From the NCBI GenBank assembly GCA_945643635.1, contig CALZFC010000016.1:2959501-3023500 (forward strand): 64,000 bases of DNA, written 5' to 3'. The translations under genes were made by a program, and so were the position numbers. Positions 32,901 through 45,910 of the stretch are shown here, piece after piece. How positions within the stretch are numbered: the stretch's first letter is position 1; each line of letters begins with the position of its first letter. The stretch comes from Allodiplogaster sudhausi (Eukaryota > Nematoda > Chromadorea > Rhabditida > Diplogasteridae). Below the pieces are notes generated by a model that searched no databases, was not told where the DNA came from, and saw only the letters and a list, made by a program, of their open reading frames with translations.

Positions 32901-35900
32901 TTGTTTTTTTATATCCATCTAGTTAAGCCTTAAAATTGCTTAAAGTAAAAGAAAATGTGTCATAGAATAGAAATATCCCCTTAATAAGAGGAAGCGGATT
33001 TTGACACTATTGGCACTCCTTCCTCCGCCCATTTTACTGACTTCCACACGTTGCCGTCGTAACCATCGTGGTGGCCATTCCGGTCACCGCCCACTTGCCG
33101 CCCCTGCATGTCAGCGAGAGCGCCTCCATTGCCTCCTGAGGGGAATTATGCATGAATATATAAACACCTTTTTTTCTCTCTCTCTCTCTCTCTTTCTATC
33201 TCTCTTCCTCCACTCTCCAATATTGCCGCAGATGGATTCTCTTTTACAAGTTTACAAGTTTATTCCACAATCATGGGCTGGACCCGGTGGGTGCAGGCAG
33301 GGTCAAAGGCATTCTCTTTTAAATGTATTTTAATTAATGTTACGCTAGACTGGACATTTGACCAGAAACAAACACTGTGCATGACGGGCCCCGTGGGACA
33401 GTATGCTATGACATTATTCACGCGGTCCTTGTAGTACATGAGACCCTGGAAGGTCGTGCATTCCGCGACGGGCGACGTCGGTTGGGGCGGTGTAAGTTCG
33501 ATTTTATTCTTCATTATTTTGGCCTCTATTGGTTTTTTTCAAAAAATTATTTCAGCGTAAATTAAAAAAAAAATAGACACCAACCCGTGACCCTGCATGT
33601 GAGTGCACTGCCCATTGGCAGTGGCGGCATCCACATTTTGTCAGCTTTACAACTGGCTTTGCCTCCATCGACCACAGCTAGGGTTCCTGGGTTGTCCTAT
33701 AAATAACCTTACGATGGGCAGTATCCGACCATTAGTAAACAGCTAATTAATATCCCCCAAATAAAACAGCGTGATTCTAACTTTCGTGATATCCTTCTGC
33801 CTTAATTTTATGTGGTATGCCCGTAAGTCTACATGCGACAGAGTAATATGTAAATAAGGTGCCATTGATTTTAATTGAATTCCACTCTTCTGATGAGCTA
33901 ACCACGTGGAGCATCTCGCTTCCTTCGGGGCATGTAAACAAGCAATCTGATGGTAGAACATCGGTGCAGGGACTTTCTGGATTGCAGATCGGGATCCGCT
34001 CCAATTGCGGGCACTCGCACATTTCTGATATCATATTTAACATAATGATTTTTTTAAATTATGCTTTGCCAGTTTAAACTATTATGAATATATAATTGAT
34101 TATAACGTATATAAAAACAAATGTCAGACATAAAAGGAATAAGCAACGGAAAGTTACATATGAAAAATACATACATATGTGCAGTTCATATTTTATATTA
34201 ATGGCACGGCCATTGACTGTAGCAGCCGACCATATTCTGCTTCGGGTCAAAGAGAGTGCCGGTCATGGTCTTGGACGTGGTCGTCGACCACTTCTTGTCC
34301 TTGCAGAGGAACACCGTCATCGGCGGCAGCTGAAAGGACCCTATCTCACATCATCGTCTCTCTCCCTTCTTTCTCTCTCTCTTCTCTCTTTATCTCTCTC
34401 TCTCTCTTATTGAAATATGAGCCGTCATCACAGGCTGCTATATAAAAGGTGTCGCTGATTCTCACTCTCATATCATCGTCTCTCTCTCTCTCTCTCTGTC
34501 TCTTTCTCTCTCTTTCTCTCTTTCTCTCACTCTCCGTTTCTCTCTCTCAACTCTCTATCTCTCTCATTGAAGTATGAATAACATGCCGGCGGCATCGGCA
34601 TCATCGCGCCATTCGGTAGGGTGATTGCCGAGTAGCCAGTCGGACATTCGAAATACTTCAAGCATTCACATTTGAAAATGCAGCCCAAAGTTTTTTTTTT
34701 GACAGCAGCGTAGACAAAGAATTGTTAAAGAATTGAATAGGGATTTTCATTATATACATATACTACATATGCCAATAAAGATAAAGAAAAATGTAGAAGT
34801 AATCAGTCAGGTACATACCATATCGGTCTGAGTCGGCTTCGTGATTATTCCATAAGGCTGTGTTCCTTCCATGACGAAGGCGAGATTCTCGCACTCGGTC
34901 GTCATCTTCCTGAGGCAGCCGACTTCGATCGCGGCGGGCGCGCGAACTTCCCCGGCCGTGCCGGCCATCGCAGTCGAATGCCACTCTCCCGCAATGCACG
35001 AGAACACTCTACCCGCGGGCTCCTTCAAATGGCATATTTAGTGTTCGCTCGCAGTCTATGGTGTGTTCCATGTTCACTCTCTCTCTCATTCTCATTCTCA
35101 TTCGCTCGCTATCTCTAAAGAACAATTCCTGTCATCATATTGAATAAAAACACCAAAAAGTATCTGACTTGCATTACATAAAAGATAAATAAAATATATG
35201 TAAAGAATATTCCGGCTTACAATTCGATGTGCTGGAACACAGAAGAAAGAGCTATGAAATATAAATGTAGATCGCCAACAGACGAACCTCAACAGGATTA
35301 CCCATTACTCCCACGGGACGAGTGACGAGCACGGCATCCGCCGGGCACATGAGTAGCTAAACACATGCACATCTTTCCTTTCTTGTCTTAGTAAGAGAAC
35401 CAACTAACGCGAAAATACAAGACACTATTTATTCGTCTGATTGATTATGAAGTGTAGTATACACTACGCAATCAATCGGCTGGCATGCATAGATTGTTTT
35501 GTTAAAATTTAAAAAAAAAAAACCAAATAGTAATCATCTAAACTGTTTCATGAACCGATTGATCACTTTGTCTCACCATCAGTGACCAGTGCTTACCATG
35601 TCGGTCGCCTCTGCAGGCTCGACGAGCTCGCCAAACGGTTGCATGCCGACTGCTAGAATCATGAGCTGTGGACAGGCTGCTGGCGCGGCGCCTTCTAAAT
35701 ATTCACTTTTTTTACATTTTCATTTTATTATTTAGACAAAAAATTCCAGTTTTCAAAAGGTTTCTCCTAATTTCGTTTTCGTCAATTAATTTGTTTCAGC
35801 AAAAAGTCGTTTCAGAGCGCATACAGCAAGGTCTTTCTTTACATTTTAAACTTTTCTTATACTTATGTAGCTAACAACAGTTACATTCTTTTCATGCACA

Positions 35901-36195
35901 ACGGCGCCCTAAAAGCAGCAGTGAAACTCTGAGAGGGGGAAGTAAAAGAGTGATCAAGGTATTGTGAGCATATCCACGGACTTATGCAGCCGACTTTAGC
36001 ATCAGCAGGCAGAGCCATCCCTTGCTGTCCTGCCACTGGAGTGCCGTGCCATGCTCCGTTAATGCAAGAGATCACGATGTTCATGACTCACCACGTCGGT
36101 TACCGTCGGCATGATGACATCGCCCATGACGGGCAAGAGTGGCAACGTCGCGCAGGCTCCTCCCGGAGGTGTGCCGGCTTCTATATTGTTTTTTA

Positions 36196-36197
<2 letters not shown>

Positions 36198-36231
<34 letters not shown>
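36198..36231. repeat. TA dinucleotide run in intron 4 of gene D
   Basis: An uninterrupted TA tract lies next to the acceptor of exon 5. Confidence 0.95.
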
Positions 36232-36235
<4 letters not shown>

Positions 36236-37023
36236 AATATTTTTTCCCAATTTAAATGATGAAAATGCTAGTCGCAGTTACGAAGATGAAGAAAAGCGCA
36301 AGTCTAGGTGTGACATCATCTCTCTCATCTGCAGACTTTTCTTCTTAAAGGAAGTCGATCACCGATTCGAAGTGCCGTGGTGAACAAAATTCTAACACAC
36401 AAAAAAATTAATTTTTTTTTGAATGGTCGCCCTCCGTTTAATCTGAATGCGAATACTGACTGATGCAGCCGACTTTGCTCCCATCAGCCGGGTCGTATGC
36501 CACGCCCACAACGTTCGGGTCGGTGGTCGCTGACCACTTGCCGGACTTGCACGCGAGCAGAGTGCCAGTGGGTAGCTTCAATTTAAATTTATCCACTTTT
36601 GCTTTTTTTTCTGACAACATTTTTTCCCATTAATACATAATTATGATTATGTATCCATTTTCAAATCTTATTTTGCTCTTAATAAAAAGAAGGGGACCGG
36701 CGAAAGTGAAAGTGATAGGGAAAGAGAGAGATAGATAGAGAGTGAGAAAGACAAAGAGTGAGAAAGAGAGAGGAGGGAGAGATACAAAACTAACGGGAGT
36801 TGGTGCAGTGTCGCCTGCACGAAGAATGGATGCCGTCGAGTCAGCCGGGCATCGTACCACCTTCATACAAATGTATAAGGCAAAGTGTTCCACTTTTTTT
36901 ACTTAAAAATTAAATATATTATAAACTTCCTGCTATCACCGACTGATCAAATATCAATATGCAGCAGCTTTAACAGAAAAAAAAGATATATGGAATTTTC
37001 TAGTTTTAAAAATTAATAATTAC

Positions 37024-37081
37024 TTAATTATCCAATTAATTAATTAATTAATTAATTAATTAATTAATTAATTAATTAATA
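37024..37081. repeat. TTAA tetranucleotide repeat in intron 1 of gene D
   Basis: About 14 copies of TTAA (read AATT) run without interruption after ATTATCC. Gene E has a shorter, broken version near 54885-54920, so the tract predates the duplication and grew in D. Confidence 0.9.
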
Positions 37082-37539
37082 CGTATCCAACATTTTTGAT
37101 ACGACTCCTACCCTGCTTTCGACTGTTGGCGCGACTGATTCCCCTTGAGGAATCTAGCCGATGTCCAGGAAGTTCAGCGCTGGACAAGGCGTCTCTTTAA
37201 AGAGTTAGAGAGGAAGAGAGAAGAGAAACAGAGGCAGAGATCGCGAGAAAGAGAAAGAGGGAGAGAGAGAGAGAAAGAAAGACAGTGAGAGAGGTGTGAG
37301 ATGGCAGAGAGAAAAAGTGATGTTTGAGATATGCGTTTAAAAATGTATATTCAAATGCGCTTAATATGTATAAAGACGCATACTATAATTGAATAAATGT
37401 TTGACTGATTTTTTTGTGTATTTAAAAGCTGTATAAATTTGAACTAGGTTACTGTACCTCCTGGTCCCGGAGTCACGGGCATGCAGGAGTAAACTGTTGG
37501 GAGCAGAAGCAGAAGAATAACAGCGCTTCTTGAAGCCAT

Positions 37540-40505
37540 TCTGAAAAGGAGACGGATAAGGAGAATAGTTCATATTCCCGGCATCATAGAACACCAAATA
37601 AAAAAAGAAATATAGACAGAGTTAGGGAGAGAATAATAATGTATTATTTAAAAAGAATTGTTATGAAGGATCTCTTCATATGGAATTGAGATGAGTGATT
37701 ATGAAGCGAAGTGGGCTTGAGCGGAAACATCCGCAGAGGGAGGAAAGAGCACCTTTAAAACCGATGGTCCTCACCGAAAGATCGCTCTCCGGAAAAGGAA
37801 GGATTAGTTCTCTTACGCTATAGGTGTTATAATTAAACAGGAATGCTTGTTTCCCTTTCATCTCTCGCTCTCTTCCTCTCATACGCTTTCAAACACTTTT
37901 TTCTTTATTTCCATTTCTTGCCTACATGCCGCAATGCCTTTTCACATTTTTTTTGACATATCCGAACTCTCTCCCTCTCTCTTTATCTCTCTCTCTTCCT
38001 TCATTTATTTTTCCCACCTTTCTCCCTTTCTCTTTTATCAGTCTCACTCTGTTCTCTCGCTCTAGCTGTGCTCTCACTCTTTGTGCTGCCGTAACTAATG
38101 GCGACGCCATTTGTAATATCCATTCAACTCCTCATTGGCATGTTCCGCAATGACATTTCTGCTAGATCTGGGCTGATTACAGCCACGCGATGAAAGTGGC
38201 TTTAGCTAGGCGTAGCCATGTTTCATTTGCTTATCAAGGCCAAAAGGTCATTCATTCATTCTATGCATCTCTCCACTTCTCCTTCCCTCTCTTTCTCTTA
38301 CTCACCATCTTTCTCTAGCTCTTTCTTGTTACCATTTCTACATATTTCTAAATCTCAATTCTTGTCCACCTTGTACATGTTTAGGCTCTTCTGAAAAATA
38401 TCCCATTATTAAATTTGATTCATATGAAACCGGGAATACAACGATGAATATAACAGATAGCCCAATCTTTCACAAAAATTATATCTGTGAAATCAGTGTA
38501 AGATTAGACAATGCCTTGCATTATTTTAAAGATTAAATATTACAGCCTCTCTTTATTCCTTATGCAGTTGCTTGTAAAATATCTTCTGAAGAGAATTACG
38601 ATGAAAAAGCAGAGAGATCATATAAAGAGAGAAGAATTGGAAACGAAGATAAGCGGCAAAGTGTTCTTTTTGTTGTTGAGCGTTTGACCTGGTGCTTCAA
38701 ACCACGGTGAGACGAAAAGAATGCAGTTACCTGAAGAAAGGAGAACGTTGAAGAAGCGATAACCTTGCACGGACCACTGCATCCGCTGCGTTAACATCTA
38801 TATCTACAGTCCAATGCTGGCCTAATCTAAGGAACTCATCTACGGCCCAAGGAGCCAAAAACTCTATCGCGAAATGGCGCCTGGCCTAATGGCGAGAGAG
38901 CTTATGTTTTCGAGAGAAGCGACTACAAAAGTCAGAATTTTTTAATTCTGTTGTATTTCGTGCTCCTTTTAGCCAGGTTCTAGTGCATGTACATATATAC
39001 ATATGTACGTATATAACTTTGTTGTTAAATGTAGCAGAACTTCTCTTCCACTCAGATGTACTCTTACGCCGTCGCCATCGGACCTCAACGCTCTCTTTCA
39101 TTCCAGCAACAAGCGATTCCTGACCTGGCAGTTCGGAGCTCCGAGTTAAACCTGATTGTGAGAAATACCAACCACGTCTGCTGTCCGACATGCAGGATCA
39201 ACTCGTACGAACAAGCGGTATGATTCTTTTCGTAAGTGTTTGGTACCTTTTGTTTAATTTTGTTTGCTTAATTTTTTTTTCTGCGAAGCATATCTTTTAC
39301 ATATTGAACTTATGTTCCGATTTAGGGTGATATGTGATTCAAAACTAATTAGAAATTGTCAGAAAGATTTTCCCATTATGATTCACGTTTGCCTGGCTTG
39401 TTCACTCAATTTAGGATTTCAAGGTTTGTAAATAAAAAAGGGTCTTTGACTTATATCAAAATATTAAGTAAGAAAAATGTTTTAAAGTAGCATGAATGTT
39501 GATAGTAACTCCTAACACGAAATACCTGTTCTTAAAGCACTGTAGTTTTGAGCAACGTGATCCTGGCAAGTTGCCAAGATCCTTGCTTCGACACCTTTTC
39601 TCGTAAAGGATATTAAATTGTGGTTTGCGTCCGGTAAGTGAATCGTTAATGAATCGGCATATATTCACGGTCGAAGGAAGACGTCCTTTTTCAGACGCAT
39701 ACCTTTACTGTAGTTTAGAAGATGTTCGCTTTGTTGATGCAAAGTCAAACCGGACACGTATGTATGTATGTACATATGTATGTATGTATACAGAATCATC
39801 CTTTTAAAGAAAAAAAAATTTGAGTTTTCGCCTCCTTTAACAATCGCCTTGTAGCGGCAGAACCTGATATTTGCTGAATGCTTGACTAGTTCTCTTCCTT
39901 TGTCTTTTTTTCACTTTTCCGTCGTTCCTCTCACCTGTTCTCTCGCTAATCTTTCCGACATCTCATTCTCTCTATCTTTCGCCCTTCTCACCCTTTGAGC
40001 GAATACGTGGTACCATTTGACCTTTTCCCCAGGAAGTGGTAGTGATTGTCAGCCTCACTCCTCTTTTCATGGCAATCTTGTAGTTTGGTACAGCAGGCCA
40101 ATAAAAAGCTATTTCTTTGTCTTGCTGCGAGGAATCCTTCACTTCCCAAACGATTTATCACCTCCTTTTTTGCAAAGAAATAGCAAACGTACATATTATA
40201 TGTAACTTGACAACAGAATCCCTACCGAATATCCCCCTCATCTTCAGAGGTATGTCATCTTAAATATCGTTGATTAATCTTGCGAAACGTGGACGATGGA
40301 TCCGAGACGGACAATTGGAATTGTAAACAAGTGTACACAACGATCAAAGAAGGATTTGGACAATGAAAACGAAATAGATTGGAGAGAGAGATTAGGAAGG
40401 AAGGTTAAAATTAAAAGAAAGAGAGGAAGAGTGAAATAAAGAGAGAGAGAGAGGGAGAGAGAGAGATAGAGAGGGAGTGAATGAGAGAGAGAGAGTAACA
40501 GTGAG

Positions 40506-40543
<38 letters not shown>

Positions 40544-40872
40544 CATGGCGATCATCTCTTTGCGTTAAGCTTTCACTGTTTTTAAGGGTGTTGACGCAAC
40601 TTTCAAAAAGTTTTGGAAGAACTTGTTAAGATTAGATTAATTACCGGAACTCGTTTAATCCTTATATTCAGAAGTTTCTGGAAGACTCTAGAAATTCGAG
40701 TCTATATTCCTCTGGTTATTTACTGCTTTTCTTTATTCGGTTGTTTCAAGCTCATGAATGGTCGAGGGATCCCATATGGAAGAGATTTCGACGATTCTTC
40801 GCCTGGCGGAATCTGACACAGTTGTTATTGGGCTTCTTCGATAAATATGAAGAATTGAAAATTGGTAAAGGG
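37540..40872. other. Left part of the D-E intergenic region
   Basis: It contains the conserved upstream block of gene D (37738-37835), CT-rich stretches (37850-38060), the array-wide module (38580-39260), a segment at 40010-40560 that matches 57670-58110 in the E-F gap, and a GA tract at 40438-40540. No exon with convincing codon bias and splice sites was found. Confidence 0.55.
37738..37835 (-). promoter_or_regulatory. Conserved block upstream of gene D
   Basis: This is the gene D copy of the upstream block: GAGGAAAGAGCACCTTTAA, CCGAAAGATCGCTC and CCGGAAAAGGA. It lies only about 200 bp from the start codon, closer than in the other genes. Confidence 0.35.
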
Positions 40873-41597
40873 CTCAGTAAATGAAAAAAAGGCTTATTGA
40901 CAGGATTGCGCAAGGCTTATTAAAAGGCCTGCCAATAAGCCTTTTTCGCGACGCTGAAAGGCTGATTAACAGGATTCTTTTGTGAAATGCACCATGTGCC
41001 TTCTTTAATTTCTCTTGGTAATAATTTGCACTGCGATTGAAGCGAATTGCATGAAATTGCTTCATTCATGGTTAACAAACGTTAGTAGTACAGGAAGTAT
41101 TGCAAGAACATTCTAAAATGTAAAAGTTACTCAATCAGCAATGCATTTAGCTCATAGTAAGACATACTAGTCATGAATGGCACAGGAATTGCTAAGCTTA
41201 TTCTGATAATATTACACATAGTAAGTAAATGAAAATAAAGCTTTGAATAACGTTAGCATTCTCAGATTGAGCGAGTCGCAAAGAAGTAAACTACAATGAC
41301 GCAATTCTGCAGTCAACAAGTAAGAATGCTTGTTCCGTCATTCCAGGCACCGGTGCCCATAGCACAGATCGAGACTCGAGATATATGTTACAAGGATATA
41401 GGAAGAATTCTCACAAGAAATGCAGAAACTATGCACGAATTACGAATTAGAGAAACCTTATCGCATGCAGTCTACAGCTTAGTTGAAATCGTTATCAATA
41501 TGTTTCAATACAGTATTTGGTTAAAAAAAAATCAATGGAGAAAACAACCTTGTCTACTATCTACTTCAAGAAACAAGCAGGGAACGTGTGTTTACAG

Positions 41598-41732
41598 CTT
41601 AGTATCGCCGGCTCCAACCGCCACGCGTCGCGGCTCGCGAATCCGCCAGCACGTATCTGCAAGCTCATCTCTCACTACAACTTCATCGCTGAATCCATCT
41701 ATTCGAAACGGGAAAATACCGAGAAAAAATAG
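41598..41732 (+). CDS. Exon-like segment inside the 3-kb element
   Basis: After a good acceptor (TTTACAG at 41591-41597) a frame with strongly C- or G-ending codons reads LSIAGSNRHASRLANPP, then ICKLISHYNFIAESIY, and stops with TAG. The codon pattern resembles real exons and ends abruptly in AT-rich DNA. No upstream exon joins it with certainty and the family is unknown. The minus strand is open here too, so the strand is not beyond doubt. Confidence 0.35.
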   Translation, partial: LSIAGSNRHASRLANPPARICKLISHYNFIAESIYSKRENTEKK

Positions 41733-41917
41733 AGGAATTAAGAAATAGCCCTAGCATTTACTTTTTTACACAATTCCTATAAAATTCTTCCACGTTTCGC
41801 GCAAAACTTAGTATTAACAAAAATGGAAGTGTCCAGGCTACAAAAGAGCTGGTCATAAGAGTAAAACAAAAGAGTTAAACTAACAGTCCGTAGTCTTGCG
41901 GATTGGTGGAGTGCTAG

Positions 41918-43565
41918 TAAGCGAAGAGACGGTAGAGCTGGCCAGCCTGCATCTCAGCCACCAGTTCGGCGAAAAGCATACTGTAAAAAGTCTACAGTAA
42001 CCTCTGTGATGCAAGAAAATAATGTTTAAAGATAAATGAAAAAGAAAAATGTAAAAAAAAACAAACTCTGGAACGGCCGCTGGGACTATGGCGGCTCGAG
42101 ATGCGCGATGCGACCGCGTCGCGTGGGAACGTGAGCATCTCGACCTCGTTCTTGCGCACTTTGCTCGAGGGAAGCACACTCCGCCAGGGCATCTCAAAAG
42201 GTAAGACATTGCAAATTTTCAACACTGCAGAGGAAAAATTGGAATACAAGATGAAACCAAATAAAAAGAAAAAAAATATATAGCCCGCACGCTTGCCTTC
42301 CTGATGACAATGAGGAGGCTGCTCGTACTGCGCGATGCGGTCGCGTTGCGGATTGGCTGAACCGCCCGAGCCTCTAGCAAGGCAGCGCAGCACGAACCTA
42401 GTAAACAAAGAATATTTGTTTGCTGAATAAAATACTATTAAAGTTCGCGAAATAGCAAAATTATTTTGTAAGAAGGTTGTGTTTCACGACTAAGATACGG
42501 TATAAAGTATACAGTAACCCTGTGAAGTAAATAAAACTTCACCAACAAATATAAAAAAAACCTCTTTCAAATGCTTCCGCAATAGATGAGCAGGAGGAGT
42601 GCTCGACCGGTGCATCGCCGGCGAAGACTCCGCTCAGAGAGTTCCATCAGGCTGAAGAAGGCTAGTTGATTATAAAAAAAACAAGTTTCTCGCTTTCAAC
42701 AAGCCTACTTAAATACACCAAAAACCCTCTAGTTTCTCAAAAAAAGCTTTTCTTTTTCTTTCTTCTTTTTTAAATAAACCCTTCCCCTTTTCAACAGGAA
42801 AGCTAACGAAAGTAGTAACGGCTTCAGTAACAAAGCGGGTACACCGGTCACAAAATCTTTAGAGTTCCACCAGCTGTTGCATAAATAAAGAAAAGCAGCT
42901 ACATATCCTCATACTTCTAATTCAACTTGAATCACCTATATATAAACAACATATATAATTACGACAAATAAAAACATTCTCTCAACCTTGAATTCTTGAT
43001 CGAGCAGCCCGCATGTGCGATTGAGACCGCGCTTCTTGCATACGCGCTCCATCACCTCAATCAAGCGAGTTTCGCTGGCCATATTGCTTATTCTTCTTTT
43101 CGAAGAAAATGGGTATCAGAAACAGAAAATGGAAACAAGTTAGCTAAAACAAAAAGAGCAAACCTTATTGTTATCATTCGCATGAATGTCGCTAGGTGCG
43201 ACACCAATCAGAGTCGCACTTCGCGTACTGCAGTCACTAGATTCGGTTGACGACCTTACTTCATTCTAAAAGGAATAACATTGGCAACTGTTAAAATAAT
43301 CATCATAAACTAGCGAAAAGAACGACGAGAAGGTTCTAGTTGCGTCATGGCAAGTACGAGAACGGCAGGGTCATCACCATCCTCTTGAATCCAACAAAAA
43401 AAGAGAAATGTTCGAATAAATATGTAATAGAAAAAAAACATTTTCTAATAAAAGGGATAAAAGCAGGAAAACCTCAAAGGGAACGAGAATTGCCAAACGT
43501 GCGAGATTTTCTTGGCTCACTTGTTGGCAGCAACAACATCAAACTACAAGTAAGATCGGCGACAC
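41918..43565. other. Cluster of GC-rich, exon-like blocks of uncertain strand
   Basis: Blocks at about 41895-41985, 42070-42200, 42290-42400, 42590-42660, 42800-42875, 42990-43090, 43180-43265, 43330-43400 and 43500-43575 stand out against AT-rich spacers. On the plus strand there are strong donors at 42201 (AAAAG/GTAAGA) and 43552 (CTACAA/GTAAGA) and an acceptor before 42800. On the minus strand acceptors precede 41983, 42401, 43268 and 43575, and one block ends MLFAELVAEMQAGQLYRLF-A-Y-stop. Two blocks share GT/AP..K..L.EFHQ on the plus strand, suggesting duplication. I could not build one consistent gene model on either strand. Confidence 0.4.
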
Positions 43566-45850
43566 AGCGTACTTCCTGATAAAAGAAGCTGCTTCATTAT
43601 AGTATGTCTATAGGCGCCAAATAAAAAAGACAAGTAAAGAGAAACACGAATATACATAAAATGAAGAGAATCCACATAGCCAGCTTTCCAAATTTCGAAA
43701 TCCTGTTAATTAGACTTGCAAAAACCTGTTAATAAGTCTTTCCCACGAAATTCCTGTCAACAGGACTTTCGCCCTACGAAATCCTGTTGATGAGCCTTTG
43801 TTTGTGCACAATCCCATCAATCAGCCTTTTTTCTTGCACAAACCTTTTAATAAGCCTTTTTCGTCGCACAAACCTTTTAATAAGCCTTTTTTTCATTTAC
43901 TGAGGGGGTAATCAGCGAATCAACAGAAATTCTCGCTTCCCTTAGGCCATATCTCTCTCTCTCTCTCTTGCTCTATTGTTCTTATGCTCTTTTAGCATTC
44001 TCGCTTTTTTTTGTTACTATTTTTTTGCGCCTCCTTGTCTTTTCAGGTATACTTTTTGTCTAACTCTCCTAACTCTCTCCCTTCCTTTCTCTCTTCTTCC
44101 GACCTGTCCATTTTTTTCTCTCTCTCTCTTTTGTTCTCTCTATCATTCTCTCTCTGCTCTAATTTAATGTAGATATGCATAGTCTTCGAGCTGCAGTAAC
44201 GAAAGTCGATGTCAATTGTCATACTTCGATCAGCCTTCTCTGCTTTATCCATTCAATTACTCAGTTCCGCAATGACCTTTCAGCCAGAGCATGGCTGACG
44301 ATGGCAGCCTTGAGCTGAGAGTGGCTTAAGATCGTGCAGAACAACGTTTCATTTGCCCGCGGGCTAATCATGTCCAAACGTTCATTCTTTCCCTAGCTCA
44401 CCCTTTCTGTTTCCTCCCTCTTTCTCTCACTCATCATCATTCTCTAGCTTTTCTACCTGCCATTTCTCCATATTTCTAAATCTCAACTTTTTCCACCTTG
44501 TAGCTAGTCACTAATGTCCCGTTATTAAATTTGCTGTATTTGCTGAAACTTGTGAAAATGAATGTAACCATGAATAGCACAATCCTTTACTAACAATAAG
44601 ATCACAAGTGTGCAATTGGTGTAATATTCCATCACGTTCTCTGCTGAATGAATTTATTTCGTCGTTAGATAGATAAAACTAAATAAATAGACAAAAGTAA
44701 TACGAGTGTAAGGCTTCGCATGGAGAATTGATTTGATAGTGCTTGCCTTCAAGAGACAAAAAGATCGGTTGACGAAAGAATCAATGCCTTCTGCTGCGAA
44801 CAAGGCGATCAGTCTTCGCTTTGAAAGGACTTCTAGGAGTTGTTATAGAAAATTATACGTTATTTTCAGCTTGTTGCTCAGTTTTCGTCTCGTGATTGTC
44901 TATTTTGCATATTTTACAGACAATTAAATTTATCATGACTTTTTAAAAGCGCCACAGATATGTGTACATACATACATATTCATACATATATGTATATCAG
45001 AGTAAACCAACTAGTGTTCACTTGTACGTCAGTAATGGTAATATTTATAACATTTATCACGTCTCATTATTCCTGAGACAATTTCTTGTAAAATTCCCTT
45101 TGAAGATAATAGTGATGAAGAAACAGAGAGATTGCAGGGAGAAGAAGGTAAAGGAAAGGCAGGCGGACCAAGTAATTCTTTGAGCTTTTGCAGTTGCGCT
45201 TCAAACTGCAATGAGACAAAAGATCACAATTGCCTCAAATAAGGAGAATTCTGAATAGGCGATTACCTTACACGGCCCTATGCGTTCACTACATCAACAT
45301 CTGCATTCATATACAGTCAAATACGTTCCAAATCCACGTTCATCAACCGTGTTCCTAATCTACGGTCCTCATCGACAGTCCACTGAAGTTTACGCCTCGC
45401 TCAAGTGCATCCAACCACCATCCATAAATCCTCTTTGATTCCAGCAAGCAAGTCCTGAAGTTCTGTTCAGAGCTCGAAATGATAGCCGACAAATAGCAAC
45501 AGCTTTCAACGGTATGATTTTTCGTTAATGTTTGATACAGTTTGCTAGGTTTTTTCTGGGAGCTATCTCTTTCAATCTCTCATTCTCTTTTTTTCTAGCT
45601 CTTGCGTTCCATTACTTCCTCTTTCTTCGTCGTTTACTATTTTCTCTTACATTGTCTCACAATCAGTCTCTACACTTCTTCAACCTCCTCCTACCTTTCG
45701 TAGGCGTATGGGAAAAAAATTGTGAAAATGCACCATCCTAACATACCTTACTGTTTTACATGGTTTTCTCTTCTTTCACAGAAAGGAAATAATGCTTATG
45801 TCTCCTTGCATGCACAGTACTTCTTTGAAATTTGTGTATTTATTAACATA

Positions 45851-45910
45851 CAGTACCGCCCAACATTATGGATCTTATGAATATGTTAATTCAATATTTT
45901 CATTGCTATC
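45851..45910 (+). repeat. Solo terminus related to the TA-flanked foldback element
   Basis: The 17-bp string CAGTACCGCCCAACATT, preceded by TA, is identical to the left tip of the element at 47257. Similarity fades after the tip and no right end was found nearby. It may be a truncated relative. Confidence 0.5.

Larger units (their letters stand above)
32080..37539 (-). pseudogene. Array gene D: Cys-rich modular gene with several lesions
   Basis: Exons 5' to 3': 37458-37539, 37112-37194, 36795-36860, 36461-36575, 36092-36180, [exon 6 absent], 35982-~36084 (exon 7 without its start), 35597-35694, 35288-35356, 34819-35022, 34587-34655, 34218-34329, 33903-34024, 33585-33696, 33374-33489, 33042-33135, 32591-32727, 32080-32211. 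The leader is MASRSAVILLLLLPTVYS. Lesions against genes B, C and E: TAG at 37154-37156 replaces an ATG (Met) codon of exon 2, giving IGxIPQGES. Exon 6, the next intron and the acceptor plus first codons of exon 7 are deleted, so the exon 5 donor abuts exon 7 coding sequence. The acceptor before exon 15 reads TTACAC, not TTACAG (33490-33491). The rest of the coding sequence remains open, so inactivation looks recent. Intron 11 has a GC donor. Confidence 0.8.
40873..43903. mobile_element. 3.03-kb element with terminal inverted repeats
   Basis: The left end is CTCAGTAAATGAAAAAAAGG followed by CTTATT; the right end is its exact reverse complement for 26 bp. The element is flanked by GGG on both sides (40870-40872 and 43904-43906), a possible 3-bp target duplication. 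Both ends carry clusters of an AAGGCTTATTAACAGG-like motif (40890-40980 and 43695-43890), typical of subterminal repeats. The paralogous E-F gap has the same flanks without the element (junction near 58297-58303), so this is an insertion after duplication. The inside has GC-rich exon-like pieces. Neither the superfamily nor a catalytic core could be recognised. It may be a DNA transposon with a degenerate or captured gene. Confidence 0.78.

Noticed and set aside
41296..41748. 150-codon plus-strand frame in the 3-kb element
   Set aside because: Its first half is AT-rich without codon bias; the coding-like part is in a different frame from 41598.
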